From positions 349,020-413,019 of the forward strand of contig NZ_MDEQ02000004.1 in assembly GCF_001883705.2 (NCBI RefSeq): a stretch of 64,000 bases of DNA, in the 5' to 3' direction. Shown here one piece after another: positions 1-7,202 of the stretch. The DNA comes from Burkholderia catarinensis (GTDB lineage: Bacteria > Pseudomonadota > Gammaproteobacteria > Burkholderiales > Burkholderiaceae). The position numbers and the translations under genes are program-made. The first letter of the stretch is position 1. Every line of letters begins with the position of its first letter. The notes under the pieces were generated by a model. The model had not been told where the DNA came from. It searched no databases and saw nothing but the letters and a program-made list of their open reading frames with translations.

Positions 1-255
1 TCCCAGTCCGTCGAGCATGTCGTCGGCGAGATCGGCTTCGATTCCTTTGGCGGAGATGCTGATCGTTCCGTCGGCCTGCATTGTCACGCAGGCGATTGCG
101 ACGATCGACTCTTCGGTGTGCCGAGCTAACTGGTCACGAAGGTGCTCGCGAATTGCCCGGTGCCGAAGATTGAGGTCGTGATTCGGAAGATGGTAGACGT
201 TATCGGCGGTGCTTTTTGGTCTCTCGGAATGCTGTTTCGCGGCGTGGTTTCTCAT
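1..255 (-). CDS. hypothetical phage protein, C-terminus cut by window edge
   Basis: An open frame runs from an ATG at 255 to the window edge (85 codons, no stop). It overlaps the end of the repressor gene by 56 bp in another frame. The readable part is hydrophilic and contains ADGTISISAKGIEADLADDM, a pattern that looks like a small acidic phage early protein. A GGTGAG sits close to the start but with short spacing. I do not recognise a function. The overlap suggests co-transcription with the repressor. Confidence 0.5.
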   Translation of the reverse strand, partial: MRNHAAKQHSERPKSTADNVYHLPNHDLNLRHRAIREHLRDQLARHTEESIVAIACVTMQADGTISISAKGIEADLADDMLDGLG

Positions 256-709
256 TGCTCACCGTTTCATTTGATAATGGACGTTGAGCAGCCACACCCG
301 CGCGGCGCCTAGACTCGTTTGTTGCGGGGACTTCTTCCGAGATGCTGAGCGAGCCGTCGCTTTCAGTGTGAACGGCTTCCGACTGGCTTAAAACGAACTC
401 GATGTAACTCTCGATCTTGGCTTTCTCTGGGGCGGGCAGTGCGGCCACGAGCGATCGATTGAATCGCAGCAATTCCTGCTCGACTTCGTCGTCCATAAGG
501 AGCGACCCAGGTGGCACGCCGATGGCGTCCGCAAGCGCTTCAATAACAAAAAGTTGGGTGTCTACTTCGCCCTTAAGCACGCGAGCAACGCTGCTCTGCG
601 CCACGCCAGCGGCTTTGGCGAGCTGCACTTGCGTGCGGATGTCTTCGTTCGCCGCCATGTGCCGGCGAATGTTCCGCGCCAAGATTTTCCGAAGCGGCAT
701 CTTATTCAT
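200..709 (-). CDS. phage repressor-like XRE-family HTH protein
   Basis: The N-terminal half holds an XRE-type helix-turn-helix: TQVQLAKAAGVAQSSVARVL, then a recognition-like segment ending near GVPPGSLLM. The C-terminal part is polar and has no visible autoprotease motif, so it does not look like a full LexA/CI-type cleavable repressor. I chose the ATG at 709 (MNKMPLRK). The frame runs further upstream to 826, but that would place the operator palindrome at 775-794 inside the coding region. The gene is divergent from the small regulator at 826. The likely role is maintenance of lysogeny; this is inferred from domain and position. Confidence 0.75.
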   Translation of the reverse strand: MNKMPLRKILARNIRRHMAANEDIRTQVQLAKAAGVAQSSVARVLKGEVDTQLFVIEALADAIGVPPGSLLMDDEVEQELLRFNRSLVAALPAPEKAKIESYIEFVLSQSEAVHTESDGSLSISEEVPATNESRRRAGVAAQRPLSNETVSNEKPRRETAFRETKKHRR

Positions 710-774
710 GGCTGCATATTGCCGGGAAAGGTCAATCCCTTGCGAGATATTGCGTGGGCGGTAGGTGTTGAGTG

Positions 775-794
775 AATATCCCGAATGGGATATT
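775..794. promoter_or_regulatory. operator palindrome between divergent phage regulators
   Basis: AATATCCCGAATGGGATATT is a perfect inverted repeat with 8-bp arms and a 4-bp spacer. It lies between the leftward repressor (start 709) and the rightward regulator (start 826). A second AATATC half-site lies near 745-752. The position fits a lysis/lysogeny operator. Binding is inferred. Confidence 0.7.
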
Positions 795-825
795 ATTTGG
801 GCGGCCATCATCCAAGGATCGTCCA

Positions 826-1050
826 ATGCGGAACAACAAAGAACCGATGCTCGCTACCGTGCTGCGCAACCTTGACGCAGCCAAAGGTGCGTGGCCGGAC
901 ATTTCCCGCCAGTGCGGCATCCCCTATCAGACGCTGACAAAGATCGCGCTGCGCATCCATCGCGATCCGCGCGTTTCGACGGTCCAGATCCTCTACGACC
1001 ACTTTTCCGACCATCCGGTCGCGGGCGCTGCGCAGCCTGCGGTGCATTGA
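826..1050 (+). CDS. small Cro-like phage regulator
   Basis: A 74-residue protein beginning MRNNKEPMLATVLRNLDAAK. The stretch ISRQCGIPYQTLTKIALRI reads as a helix-turn-helix recognition segment. It is the first gene of the rightward early region, divergent from the repressor and only 32 bp past the operator palindrome, the usual place for a Cro-type protein. The frame is open from 772, but the ATG at 826 leaves the operator free and has a GGA upstream. The Cro-like role is inferred from size and place. Confidence 0.65.
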   Translation: MRNNKEPMLATVLRNLDAAKGAWPDISRQCGIPYQTLTKIALRIHRDPRVSTVQILYDHFSDHPVAGAAQPAVH

Positions 1051-1135
1051 CATCGTCCACCTATCCATTGGCCGAATCGTAATCGCGGGATGTGATCTGC
1101 GACAGGATGAAAGCCGCTTCAGCTCAATATCCGAA

Positions 1136-1678
1136 ATGACCTGCCGATACGACAGTACCGAATGGCTGGACGTGCTCTATACGTCCGTTCGAAACACGCC
1201 CGGCGGTGTCGCCGACGCGGCTAACCACCTCACGATCCGACGCGGTAAGAACATCACCTCGGAATCGCTTCGTCTGCGTTTGCGTGGCGTCGGCGACAGC
1301 CGCTTGTCGATGGAGATGTTCGAGCTGCTGATTGAATGGATGCAGGAAAAGGCCGAGGGCGAGGTGTATGCGCTCGACGCGCTGCATGCGTTGAACGCGC
1401 GCTTCGGGCTGGTTGCTGAACACGTCGACGACCACGCCGCGGACGATGCCGGTGAGCCCGGCACGTTGCATCTCGTTTCGACAGCGTTGCACCTGCAGGC
1501 GCATGTCGGACTCGTCGCTGATGGCGTCACGCGCGCGTTGGCGGATCAGCGGATCGACGATCACGACGCGGAGAAGATCATCGCGACGGGCCGCAAGGGC
1601 CAGCGCCTGTTCCAGCGCCTGATTCATGCTGCTCGCAACCTCGCTGCACGTCGCCGTCGTCGTCATGGAGCGGTTTAA
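1136..1678 (+). CDS. phage regulatory protein CII-like (CP76 family)
   Basis: A 180-residue protein. Its N-terminal segment (VRNTPGGVADAANHL, then NITSESLRLRLRG and MEMFELLIEWMQEK) matches the pattern of the phage regulatory CII/CP76 family, with a helix-turn-helix followed by a predicted helical C-terminus ending in an Arg-rich tail. It is the second rightward early gene. The family is thought to tune early promoters; target sites are not visible here. The next gene overlaps its stop by 14 bp. Confidence 0.65.
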   Translation: MTCRYDSTEWLDVLYTSVRNTPGGVADAANHLTIRRGKNITSESLRLRLRGVGDSRLSMEMFELLIEWMQEKAEGEVYALDALHALNARFGLVAEHVDDHAADDAGEPGTLHLVSTALHLQAHVGLVADGVTRALADQRIDDHDAEKIIATGRKGQRLFQRLIHAARNLAARRRRRHGAV

Positions 1679-2048
1679 GCCCGGCATGGGGTGCTGTCGG
1701 CCCGCGCGTGAACAGATCGGCCTCTGCTGCTCGCCTGAGCAGCAATTGGCATGTGCTGTAACGACACTCGCATCCCGATTCGAATACGCCCCCGCCGAAG
1801 CGGGGCGCTTGCTATCCGAACTGATCGCCACGTTCCCCGATCGCCTTGATCCGATTCTTGCGGAAGCGAGCGCAGCGGGGCGCGTGCATTTGTTCGTCGA
1901 GCGAGCCGCGCGCGCATGCGCCGCGCTCGCAACCAAAGCGGAACGACATGCGTTCCGCGACCAGCTTACCGATCGTCTCTGCGCGCTGGACCTTACTGCG
2001 TTCGACGATTCCATGTCGGCCGAGTGGTGTCGACTGCGCGGCAAATAA
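1665..2048 (+). CDS. hypothetical phage early protein
   Basis: A protein of 127 residues from the ATG at 1665 (MERFKPGMGCC). That start overlaps the end of the preceding regulator, which suggests translational coupling; the frame itself is open from 1626. It contains a Cys-rich start (GCCRPAREQIGLCC) and then a helical region rich in Ala and Arg. I do not recognise the family. Its position between a CII-like regulator and the replication gene fits an early phage gene. Confidence 0.55.
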   Translation: MERFKPGMGCCRPAREQIGLCCSPEQQLACAVTTLASRFEYAPAEAGRLLSELIATFPDRLDPILAEASAAGRVHLFVERAARACAALATKAERHAFRDQLTDRLCALDLTAFDDSMSAEWCRLRGK

Positions 2049-2060
2049 CCGGAGACCCCT

Positions 2061-2234
2061 GTGAACGTGAACGGAATCAGCAGCGCGTTGCGACGCGGCA
2101 CATCGCAGTACAGCCGCTCGCCGAGTGGACGGCAGTGCTATGTGGCCGGGCGAAGCGTATGGCGAAGCTTTTCACACAAGGTCGAGCGCGACCGCCGCCT
2201 CCTTGAGCTGGATGCGGCTCGGCGTGCGAGCTAA
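2061..2234 (+). CDS. small basic phage protein (GTG start)
   Basis: A 57-codon frame that starts at GTG 2061, 5 nt after a clear GGAGA (2051-2055), and stops at TAA 2234. The product is very basic (many Arg) and has no recognised domain. The ribosome site and the tight fit between neighbours support a real gene. The function is unknown. Confidence 0.45.
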   Translation: MNVNGISSALRRGTSQYSRSPSGRQCYVAGRSVWRSFSHKVERDRRLLELDAARRAS

Positions 2235-2326
2235 CAGGGCGCTGCGTCGATTGCCGGCGCAGCTCAACGAATCGTGATCTGGCCGCGACATGCGGCCAAA
2301 GTGACTTTGATGGAGGGAATTATTGT

Positions 2327-4834
2327 ATGGCAACACTGGACCAGATCACTCAGCAATTGCGTGCGGCGGGGCATCCTGACCTGCCCGCCGGCCATCCGGT
2401 CGCTGACGGCAAACATCATCGGTACGGGCCGCGCAAGAAATACTGGTATCAGCTGCGAGAGGTCATCAGCAAGGGCGCGGTGATCGGTTACGGCGGTACG
2501 TTCGGCCATTTCTCGGGCGACGATCCGGGCACCGAGCGATTCGAGTGGAGTGGCGCACCGATGAGCGAGGAAGTGCTCGCGGAGACGCGTCGACGGCAGG
2601 AAGCCGCCGAGCGCGAGCAGGCCGAACGAGATGCACGACAGGCGCAGCTCGCCGCGAACCGCGCGCGGGATCAGTGGAGCCGTGCAGCCGAGCATGGCGA
2701 ATCCGCGTACCTGGGCCGCAAGCGCATCACGGCCGAAGGCGTGCGTTTCGACGCGGACGGCACGATCTTCGTGCCGATGTATCAGTATGGCGACGACGCC
2801 CGTCTCGTCGGCCTGCAGAAGATCACGCCGGACGGCGCGAAGCGCTTCAACAAGGGCATGGAAAAGAAGGGTGCTTCGTACCTACTCGGTGAGGTCGGCG
2901 CAGACGACCAGATCGTGCTGGTCGCCGAAGGCTATGCAACCGCGCGTGCGATCCGCATGGCGATCGACGATGCGTTCGCCGTCGATATCTGCTTCGATGC
3001 GGGCGGCATCCTCCCGGCCGTGCGCTACCTGCGAGCGACGTATCCGGATGTGCACGTGCTGGTCTGCGCCGACGACGACTGGAAGATCGAGCAGCGCGTT
3101 CGCGACTGGCTCGCCGACGAATTCGCTTTCCGTGGCGAGCTGGTGTTTGGTGCCGACCCGGTGCGGATCGAGGCGAAGAATACGTGGTACATGATCGCCG
3201 TGTCGCGACGTCGTGACGACAACGGCGTTCCGTACGTCGAAGTGAGCTACGGCAACGACGTGATGCCGCAGCGCCGTAAGCGGTTCGAGAACACGGGCCT
3301 GAAGCGTGCGTATGAGGCGGCAGCGACGGTCGACGACGTCAGCGTCGTCTATCCGGCATTCGCGAATCGCGGCGAGCGCAAGCTGACCGACTTCAACGAC
3401 CTGCACGTTGAAGAAGGCTCGGACGCTGTCGGGGCGCAGGTACAGGCGGCAATCTTGCGCGTCATCGCGCCAGCGAACGAAGAGATCCGGCCGGCGACAG
3501 TCGACGTGTCGACCGCGGACGTCACGCCGACGAAACTCGTCGCGACGTCCGCTGCCGCGAAACAGCCGGAATGGGATGGCCGTGACGCAGAGAACGGCGC
3601 ACACACGTGGGAGCAGGATCTGGCGCGGTCGGACAAGGGCACGCTGCTGCCGACGCTCGGCAACGTGCACCTGATCCTGTCGAACCACAAGGCATGGCAG
3701 GGCGTCATCGAGCAGGACGACTTCGGTGGCCGCGTGATGAAGCGCAAAGCGCCGCCGTTCCCGCAGGGTGTGATCGGCGAGTGGACCGACATGGACGATC
3801 AGCGCTGCGTTCTCTGGTTGTCGCAGCGCTACGGCCTCTCGGTGCGTACCGATATCGTGATGAACGCGGTCCTGTTGGTGGCGGACGCGACCCACTTCCA
3901 TGACGTGCGCGAATACCTCGAAGGGCTGAAATGGGACGGCGTGTCGCGCGTGCGATCGATGCCGTCGACATACCTGCGCGTGGCCGACAGCGAGTATGTG
4001 CAGCTCGCGTTCATGAAGTGGATGATCGCGGCCGTCGCGCGCGTGATGGAGCCGGGCTGCAAGGTCGACAACGTCCTGATCCTCGAAGGCAAGCAGGGGC
4101 ATCGTAAATCGACCGCGCTGAAGGTGCTGGCCGGCGCACCGTGGTTCACCGATACGCCGATCCAGATCGGCAACAAAGACACGTACGCGGTGCTGGCCGG
4201 CAAGTGGGTGATCGAGCTGGCCGAGCTGGACTCGCTGAACAAGGCCGACTCGTCGGCGGTGAAGAGCTTCTTCGCGACGGCTGTCGACCGGTTCCGCAAC
4301 TTCTACGGCAAGCGTGCGACCGACGTCCCGCGTCAATGCGTGTTCGCTGGCTCGGTCAACTTCGACACGTACCTGAAGGACGAGTCGGGCAACCGGCGCT
4401 ACTGGCCGCTGCGTGTCGGCGGCCTGGTCGACATTGACGGCATTGTGGCCGTTCGTGAACAGCTTTGGGCGGAAGCCGTACACCTGTATCGCTCGGGCGT
4501 CGTGTGGCACGTCGAAGAGCATGAACGCCCGCTGTTCGAGATCGAGCAGGCAGAGCGCTACGAAGGCGACGTGTACGAGGACAAGATCGCGAAGGCCCTG
4601 GAATTCGTGTCGCGCACGACGATGGAAGAGATCCTCGCGGACATCCTGAAGCTTGATACGTCGAAGTGGACGTTGGCGGAACAGCGCCGTATCGGCAAGG
4701 CGTTGAAGTCGCTAGGTTGGGTGCGCAAGCGTGAGTCGACCGGATCGCGCGGCTGGTACTACGTGAAGGAAGAGCAAGAGCTGGAAGCGGAACGCGAACT
4801 GGTCGCGGCGGGTGATGACGACAGTCCGCTGTGA
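2327..4834 (+). CDS. phage primase-helicase: TOPRIM plus VapE-type ATPase
   Basis: An 835-residue replication protein. The N-terminal third resembles phage primases. A TOPRIM-like block follows (residues about 195-255: VAEGYATARAIRMA, then VLVCADDDW). The C-terminal half is a VirE/VapE superfamily 3-like ATPase with an atypical Walker A GKQGHRKST at 588-596, then IELAELDSLNKAD and the family signature around ESGNRRYWPL. It probably primes and unwinds prophage DNA. A strong GGAGGG lies 10 bp upstream of ATG 2327. The 13-bp dispersed motif (2297-2309) lies directly in front of it. A hairpin and a repeat array follow the stop. Confidence 0.85.
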   Translation: MATLDQITQQLRAAGHPDLPAGHPVADGKHHRYGPRKKYWYQLREVISKGAVIGYGGTFGHFSGDDPGTERFEWSGAPMSEEVLAETRRRQEAAEREQAERDARQAQLAANRARDQWSRAAEHGESAYLGRKRITAEGVRFDADGTIFVPMYQYGDDARLVGLQKITPDGAKRFNKGMEKKGASYLLGEVGADDQIVLVAEGYATARAIRMAIDDAFAVDICFDAGGILPAVRYLRATYPDVHVLVCADDDWKIEQRVRDWLADEFAFRGELVFGADPVRIEAKNTWYMIAVSRRRDDNGVPYVEVSYGNDVMPQRRKRFENTGLKRAYEAAATVDDVSVVYPAFANRGERKLTDFNDLHVEEGSDAVGAQVQAAILRVIAPANEEIRPATVDVSTADVTPTKLVATSAAAKQPEWDGRDAENGAHTWEQDLARSDKGTLLPTLGNVHLILSNHKAWQGVIEQDDFGGRVMKRKAPPFPQGVIGEWTDMDDQRCVLWLSQRYGLSVRTDIVMNAVLLVADATHFHDVREYLEGLKWDGVSRVRSMPSTYLRVADSEYVQLAFMKWMIAAVARVMEPGCKVDNVLILEGKQGHRKSTALKVLAGAPWFTDTPIQIGNKDTYAVLAGKWVIELAELDSLNKADSSAVKSFFATAVDRFRNFYGKRATDVPRQCVFAGSVNFDTYLKDESGNRRYWPLRVGGLVDIDGIVAVREQLWAEAVHLYRSGVVWHVEEHERPLFEIEQAERYEGDVYEDKIAKALEFVSRTTMEEILADILKLDTSKWTLAEQRRIGKALKSLGWVRKRESTGSRGWYYVKEEQELEAERELVAAGDDDSPL

Positions 4835-4862
4835 CCGCTTGGCGCGCTGTGCCTGCACGGTA

Positions 4863-4892
4863 AGCGCGCCACTTGCCCCGTCGTGGCGCGCT
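4863..4892 (+). terminator. hairpin after primase gene
   Basis: Perfect 10-bp arms AGCGCGCCAC (4863-4872) and GTGGCGCGCT (4883-4892) with a 10-nt loop, 28 bp past the primase stop. There is no T-run, so it may be a pause or processing hairpin and not an intrinsic terminator. Confidence 0.4.
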
Positions 4893-4900
4893 GCGGACGT

Positions 4901-5040
4901 CCCATGTCCCAATGTCCCAAGGCGCGGTCTCGGGCGCGGGTGCAGGGGCGCGACATGCGCGACGTGAGCGGCGCATGTCGCGCATGTCGCAGGCGCGCAC
5001 CCCCGCAAGCCTTATCCCTTGGGACATTAGGACATTAGGA
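4901..5040. repeat. nested inverted and direct repeat array (possible replication origin)
   Basis: AATGTCCCAAGG (4911-4922) is perfectly inverted at 5017-5028. Inside it, GCGACATGCGC (4950-4960) is inverted as GCGCATGTCGC twice, at 4971-4981 and 4980-4990. GACATTAG is repeated in tandem at 5023-5038. ATGTC/GACAT is the common core. The array fills the gap between the primase-helicase and the next gene. An origin or a binding array for the replication protein is an inference from position. Confidence 0.55.
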
Positions 5041-5056
5041 CGAATAGGAGAGAGTG

Positions 5057-5830
5057 ATGATCGATTTGAAAGAGCGGGTAGGCGTTGCTATGAGCGTTCG
5101 TGGTCAGTTCACCGACCCGATTGCCGATCCTAAAGTTACTTTGGGCGCGCTCGCCTTTGCGAACGATCTCGGTAGCTCGCTGGCCCGAATCAAGGCCGGG
5201 CCGCTGCCGACGCCTGCGATGGTTCGACGTGCAACGTTGCTGTTGGCGCAGATGATCCGGACGTCGGGCCGATTCAAGCGTGCGCGGTTCACGGGCCTCT
5301 CGCGCGACGAGCGTCGCGATCAACGTGCGGGGCATGCTGTCGAGCGATCGAACGTCGACATCGTCGAGCGGTTCGCGCTGCGGTTGCTGGACGAGTGGGT
5401 GAACGATCAGTGCGTCGAGTGCGAGGGGCGTGGTGTTGTGCGTCGTGCACGACCAGTCACGACAGCAACGCACGCGTGCGATGTATGTGGGGGCAGCGGG
5501 AAGGTGTGTGTTTCGGAGGAGCGGATTCCGTTCTTCGAAGGGCGTAACGGGCCGCTGGTCTTCCGGGAGTACGAACCATGCGACGACTGCGGCGGGATGG
5601 GGCGGATCGCCGCGTCGCCGGTTTCGGATGCGAAGGGACGGCACATCTGCCCCGTCTGTTCCGGTTCCGGTAAGCGGCAGGTTGACGATGCTGGCCGGGC
5701 GCACGCGCTCGGTGTATCGCTCGATGAGTACAGGAAGAATTGGTCGTGGCGCTTTCACGACATGCTCGCGCTGTTGGATACGGTAGATGGATCGGTGTAC
5801 GACACATTGCGTCGGCAATTGCGAGGATGA
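5057..5830 (+). CDS. phage protein with DnaJ-like CXXCXGXG zinc fingers
   Basis: A 257-residue protein. From about residue 115 it carries CVECEGRG, CDVCGGSGK, CDDCGGMG and CPVCSGSGK, four CXXCXGXG motifs, the count and pattern of a DnaJ central zinc domain. There is no J domain. The N-terminal part is unrecognised. It is the last gene before a terminator and the late region. That place and the zinc knuckles would suit an antiterminator-like or late regulator role, but this is inference. ATG 5057 is preferred over GTG 5054 because of a GGAGAG at 5047-5052. A copy of the dispersed motif lies inside the coding region (5131-5143). Confidence 0.65.
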   Translation: MIDLKERVGVAMSVRGQFTDPIADPKVTLGALAFANDLGSSLARIKAGPLPTPAMVRRATLLLAQMIRTSGRFKRARFTGLSRDERRDQRAGHAVERSNVDIVERFALRLLDEWVNDQCVECEGRGVVRRARPVTTATHACDVCGGSGKVCVSEERIPFFEGRNGPLVFREYEPCDDCGGMGRIAASPVSDAKGRHICPVCSGSGKRQVDDAGRAHALGVSLDEYRKNWSWRFHDMLALLDTVDGSVYDTLRRQLRG

Positions 5831-6028
5831 AACGTATTCCATTTCAAGAGCGGATCGCGTAAACTTTGCACATCCTTTACCGCGTCACTGGATACGTGAG
5901 CGACCGCACACTCGTGTCGCAACAATCGCCCGACAGGCGTACTGAATCGCGGGAGCGCCGCGACCAACAACGATAACTGTCAGTCGGGATCTGTTGGGAG
6001 GGCGTTCGCCCTTGCGAAATGAATATTG

Positions 6029-6062
6029 AAGCCCTGAGTGCGAAAGCCCTCAGGGCTTTTTG
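6029..6062 (+). terminator. intrinsic terminator after early region
   Basis: Arms AAGCCCTGAG (6029-6038) and CTCAGGGCTT (6049-6058) followed by a T-run. It closes the rightward early transcript. The 5831-6028 stretch before it holds no gene that I can support, only a half copy (AACTTTG) of the dispersed motif near 5862. Confidence 0.85.
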
Positions 6063-6077
6063 CATTGGGGCGCTGAA

Positions 6078-6272
6078 ATGCGAATCGAGTCGACGAGCGC
6101 CGGGCCGAGCGAGGTCTGGTCGACGTGGGATGAAGATCGAAGCATGGGGCGCGTTACGGCGCGGTGCTTCGTGTTTGAAGATGTAATGGACCGCGTCGTG
6201 TGGGTGATGGACCGGGCAGGTCATCGTGAAGCAGCGGATACGGCTGCGTGGAGATTTTACGGTTCGACGTGA
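6078..6272 (+). CDS. small hypothetical protein
   Basis: A 64-residue frame from ATG 6078 (MRIESTSAGPSEVWS) with GGGG 7 nt upstream, directly after the early terminator. The composition is ordinary for a soluble acidic protein and no family is recognised. It may be a minor phage gene or a chance frame in GC-rich DNA. Confidence 0.35.
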   Translation: MRIESTSAGPSEVWSTWDEDRSMGRVTARCFVFEDVMDRVVWVMDRAGHREAADTAAWRFYGST

Positions 6273-6317
6273 CGAAGCCCTGCGGGACGCTGCACGCAGG
6301 GCTCCCGATTGCTCGGC

Positions 6318-6518
6318 TTAGTTGAAGTTCGGCGATTTGATTTTCTCTGCCAGGTCATTGATCAGAGTGGCGAGGTACTGAGCATCTTGCGCGGCGTAAT
6401 GCGCAGGACCGTCCAACCCCATCGGTCCATTCAGCTTGATTGCACCGCTTTCGAGAGCCGCTTTCACGAGTGCTACTGCATGGCTTGAAGCGTCCGAGCG
6501 CGCGAAGCTTGTGGTCAT
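6318..6518 (-). CDS. small hypothetical phage protein, leftward
   Basis: A 66-residue protein (MTTSFARSDASSHAVALVKA). A strong AGAAGGAGA lies 6 bp upstream of its start, which supports real expression. It is the only leftward gene between the early and packaging modules, so it has its own promoter and may be expressed in the lysogen. No family is recognised. Confidence 0.6.
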   Translation of the reverse strand: MTTSFARSDASSHAVALVKAALESGAIKLNGPMGLDGPAHYAAQDAQYLATLINDLAEKIKSPNFN

Positions 6519-6610
6519 ACTGGTCTCCTTCTAAGTGGATGAGCGATCAATCGTATCAGACGCTAACGTGTCGCGTGCCGAAAGAATGGGGACCCTGAGG
6601 GGGGCCCGGT

Positions 6611-6637
6611 ACGCGGGGGCTCGCACCCGCGTTTTTT
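6611..6637 (+). terminator. GC-rich hairpin with T-run before terminase
   Basis: Arms ACGCGGG (6611-6617) and CCCGCGT (6626-6632) with TTTTTT. It lies 35 bp before the small terminase gene, where lambda-type phages keep cos. The hairpin is clear; a cos role is only inferred. Confidence 0.65.
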
Positions 6638-6671
6638 CTCTACTGGCGAGTTTCCATAGGGGGTCATATTC

Positions 6672-7202
6672 ATGCCGACTCAGCAGCAGATCGCCGACCA
6701 TCTCGACCTTGATCAGTCGGCCGTTTCGCGGTTCGTCGACAAGGTCCGGCTCGATTACCGCGCGGTGTCAATCGACGAGATCCGCATCGCCTACATTCGG
6801 CACTTGCGTGAGGTTGCGGCTGGCCGCTCCAGCGAGACCGGGATCGATCTCGTCGCGGAGCGCGCGATGACGGAGCGCGTCGATCGTGAGATCAAGCTGC
6901 TGACGCTGGCCGAGAAGAAGGGGCAGCTCGTCAATGCGGCGCAGCTCGAACAGGCGTACGGCCTGATGGTCGGCGCATTTCAAACCGAGCTGCTGTCGCT
7001 GTCCGACAAGCTGGTGCTGGAGCTGCACACGCTATACGGCGTTGAGGTAGACGTCGAATGGTTGAACGAGCACATATATGGATGCCTTGAGCAGCTTTCT
7101 GAATACGACCCAGACAGTCCACGCGGTGATTCGCCGGATCGCGACGATGCTGCGCCCGCCGGAGAAGATTGGGACGACGGAGTGGGCGCGCAAACGACGT
7201 AG
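6672..7202 (+). CDS. terminase small subunit (Nu1-like)
   Basis: A 176-residue protein that opens with a helix-turn-helix (MPTQQQIADHLDLDQSAVSR), as in lambda gpNu1-type DNA-recognition subunits. A helical middle follows (ERAMTERVDREIKLLTLAEKKGQLV), then an acidic tail (EYDPDSPRGDSPDRDDA) likely to contact the large subunit. It would bind the packaging site and hand DNA to the large terminase. It overlaps the next gene by 125 bp, an unusually long out-of-frame overlap that covers its acidic C-terminus. Confidence 0.75.
   Translation: MPTQQQIADHLDLDQSAVSRFVDKVRLDYRAVSIDEIRIAYIRHLREVAAGRSSETGIDLVAERAMTERVDREIKLLTLAEKKGQLVNAAQLEQAYGLMVGAFQTELLSLSDKLVLELHTLYGVEVDVEWLNEHIYGCLEQLSEYDPDSPRGDSPDRDDAAPAGEDWDDGVGAQTT

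Noticed and set aside
2882..4522. Antisense open frame of 546 codons inside the primase gene
   Set aside because: No recognised domain, Arg/Val/His-rich; a shadow of the primase frame.
4950..5040. CRISPR-like repeats
   Set aside because: The repeats are short (8-12 bp), inverted and without regular spacers.
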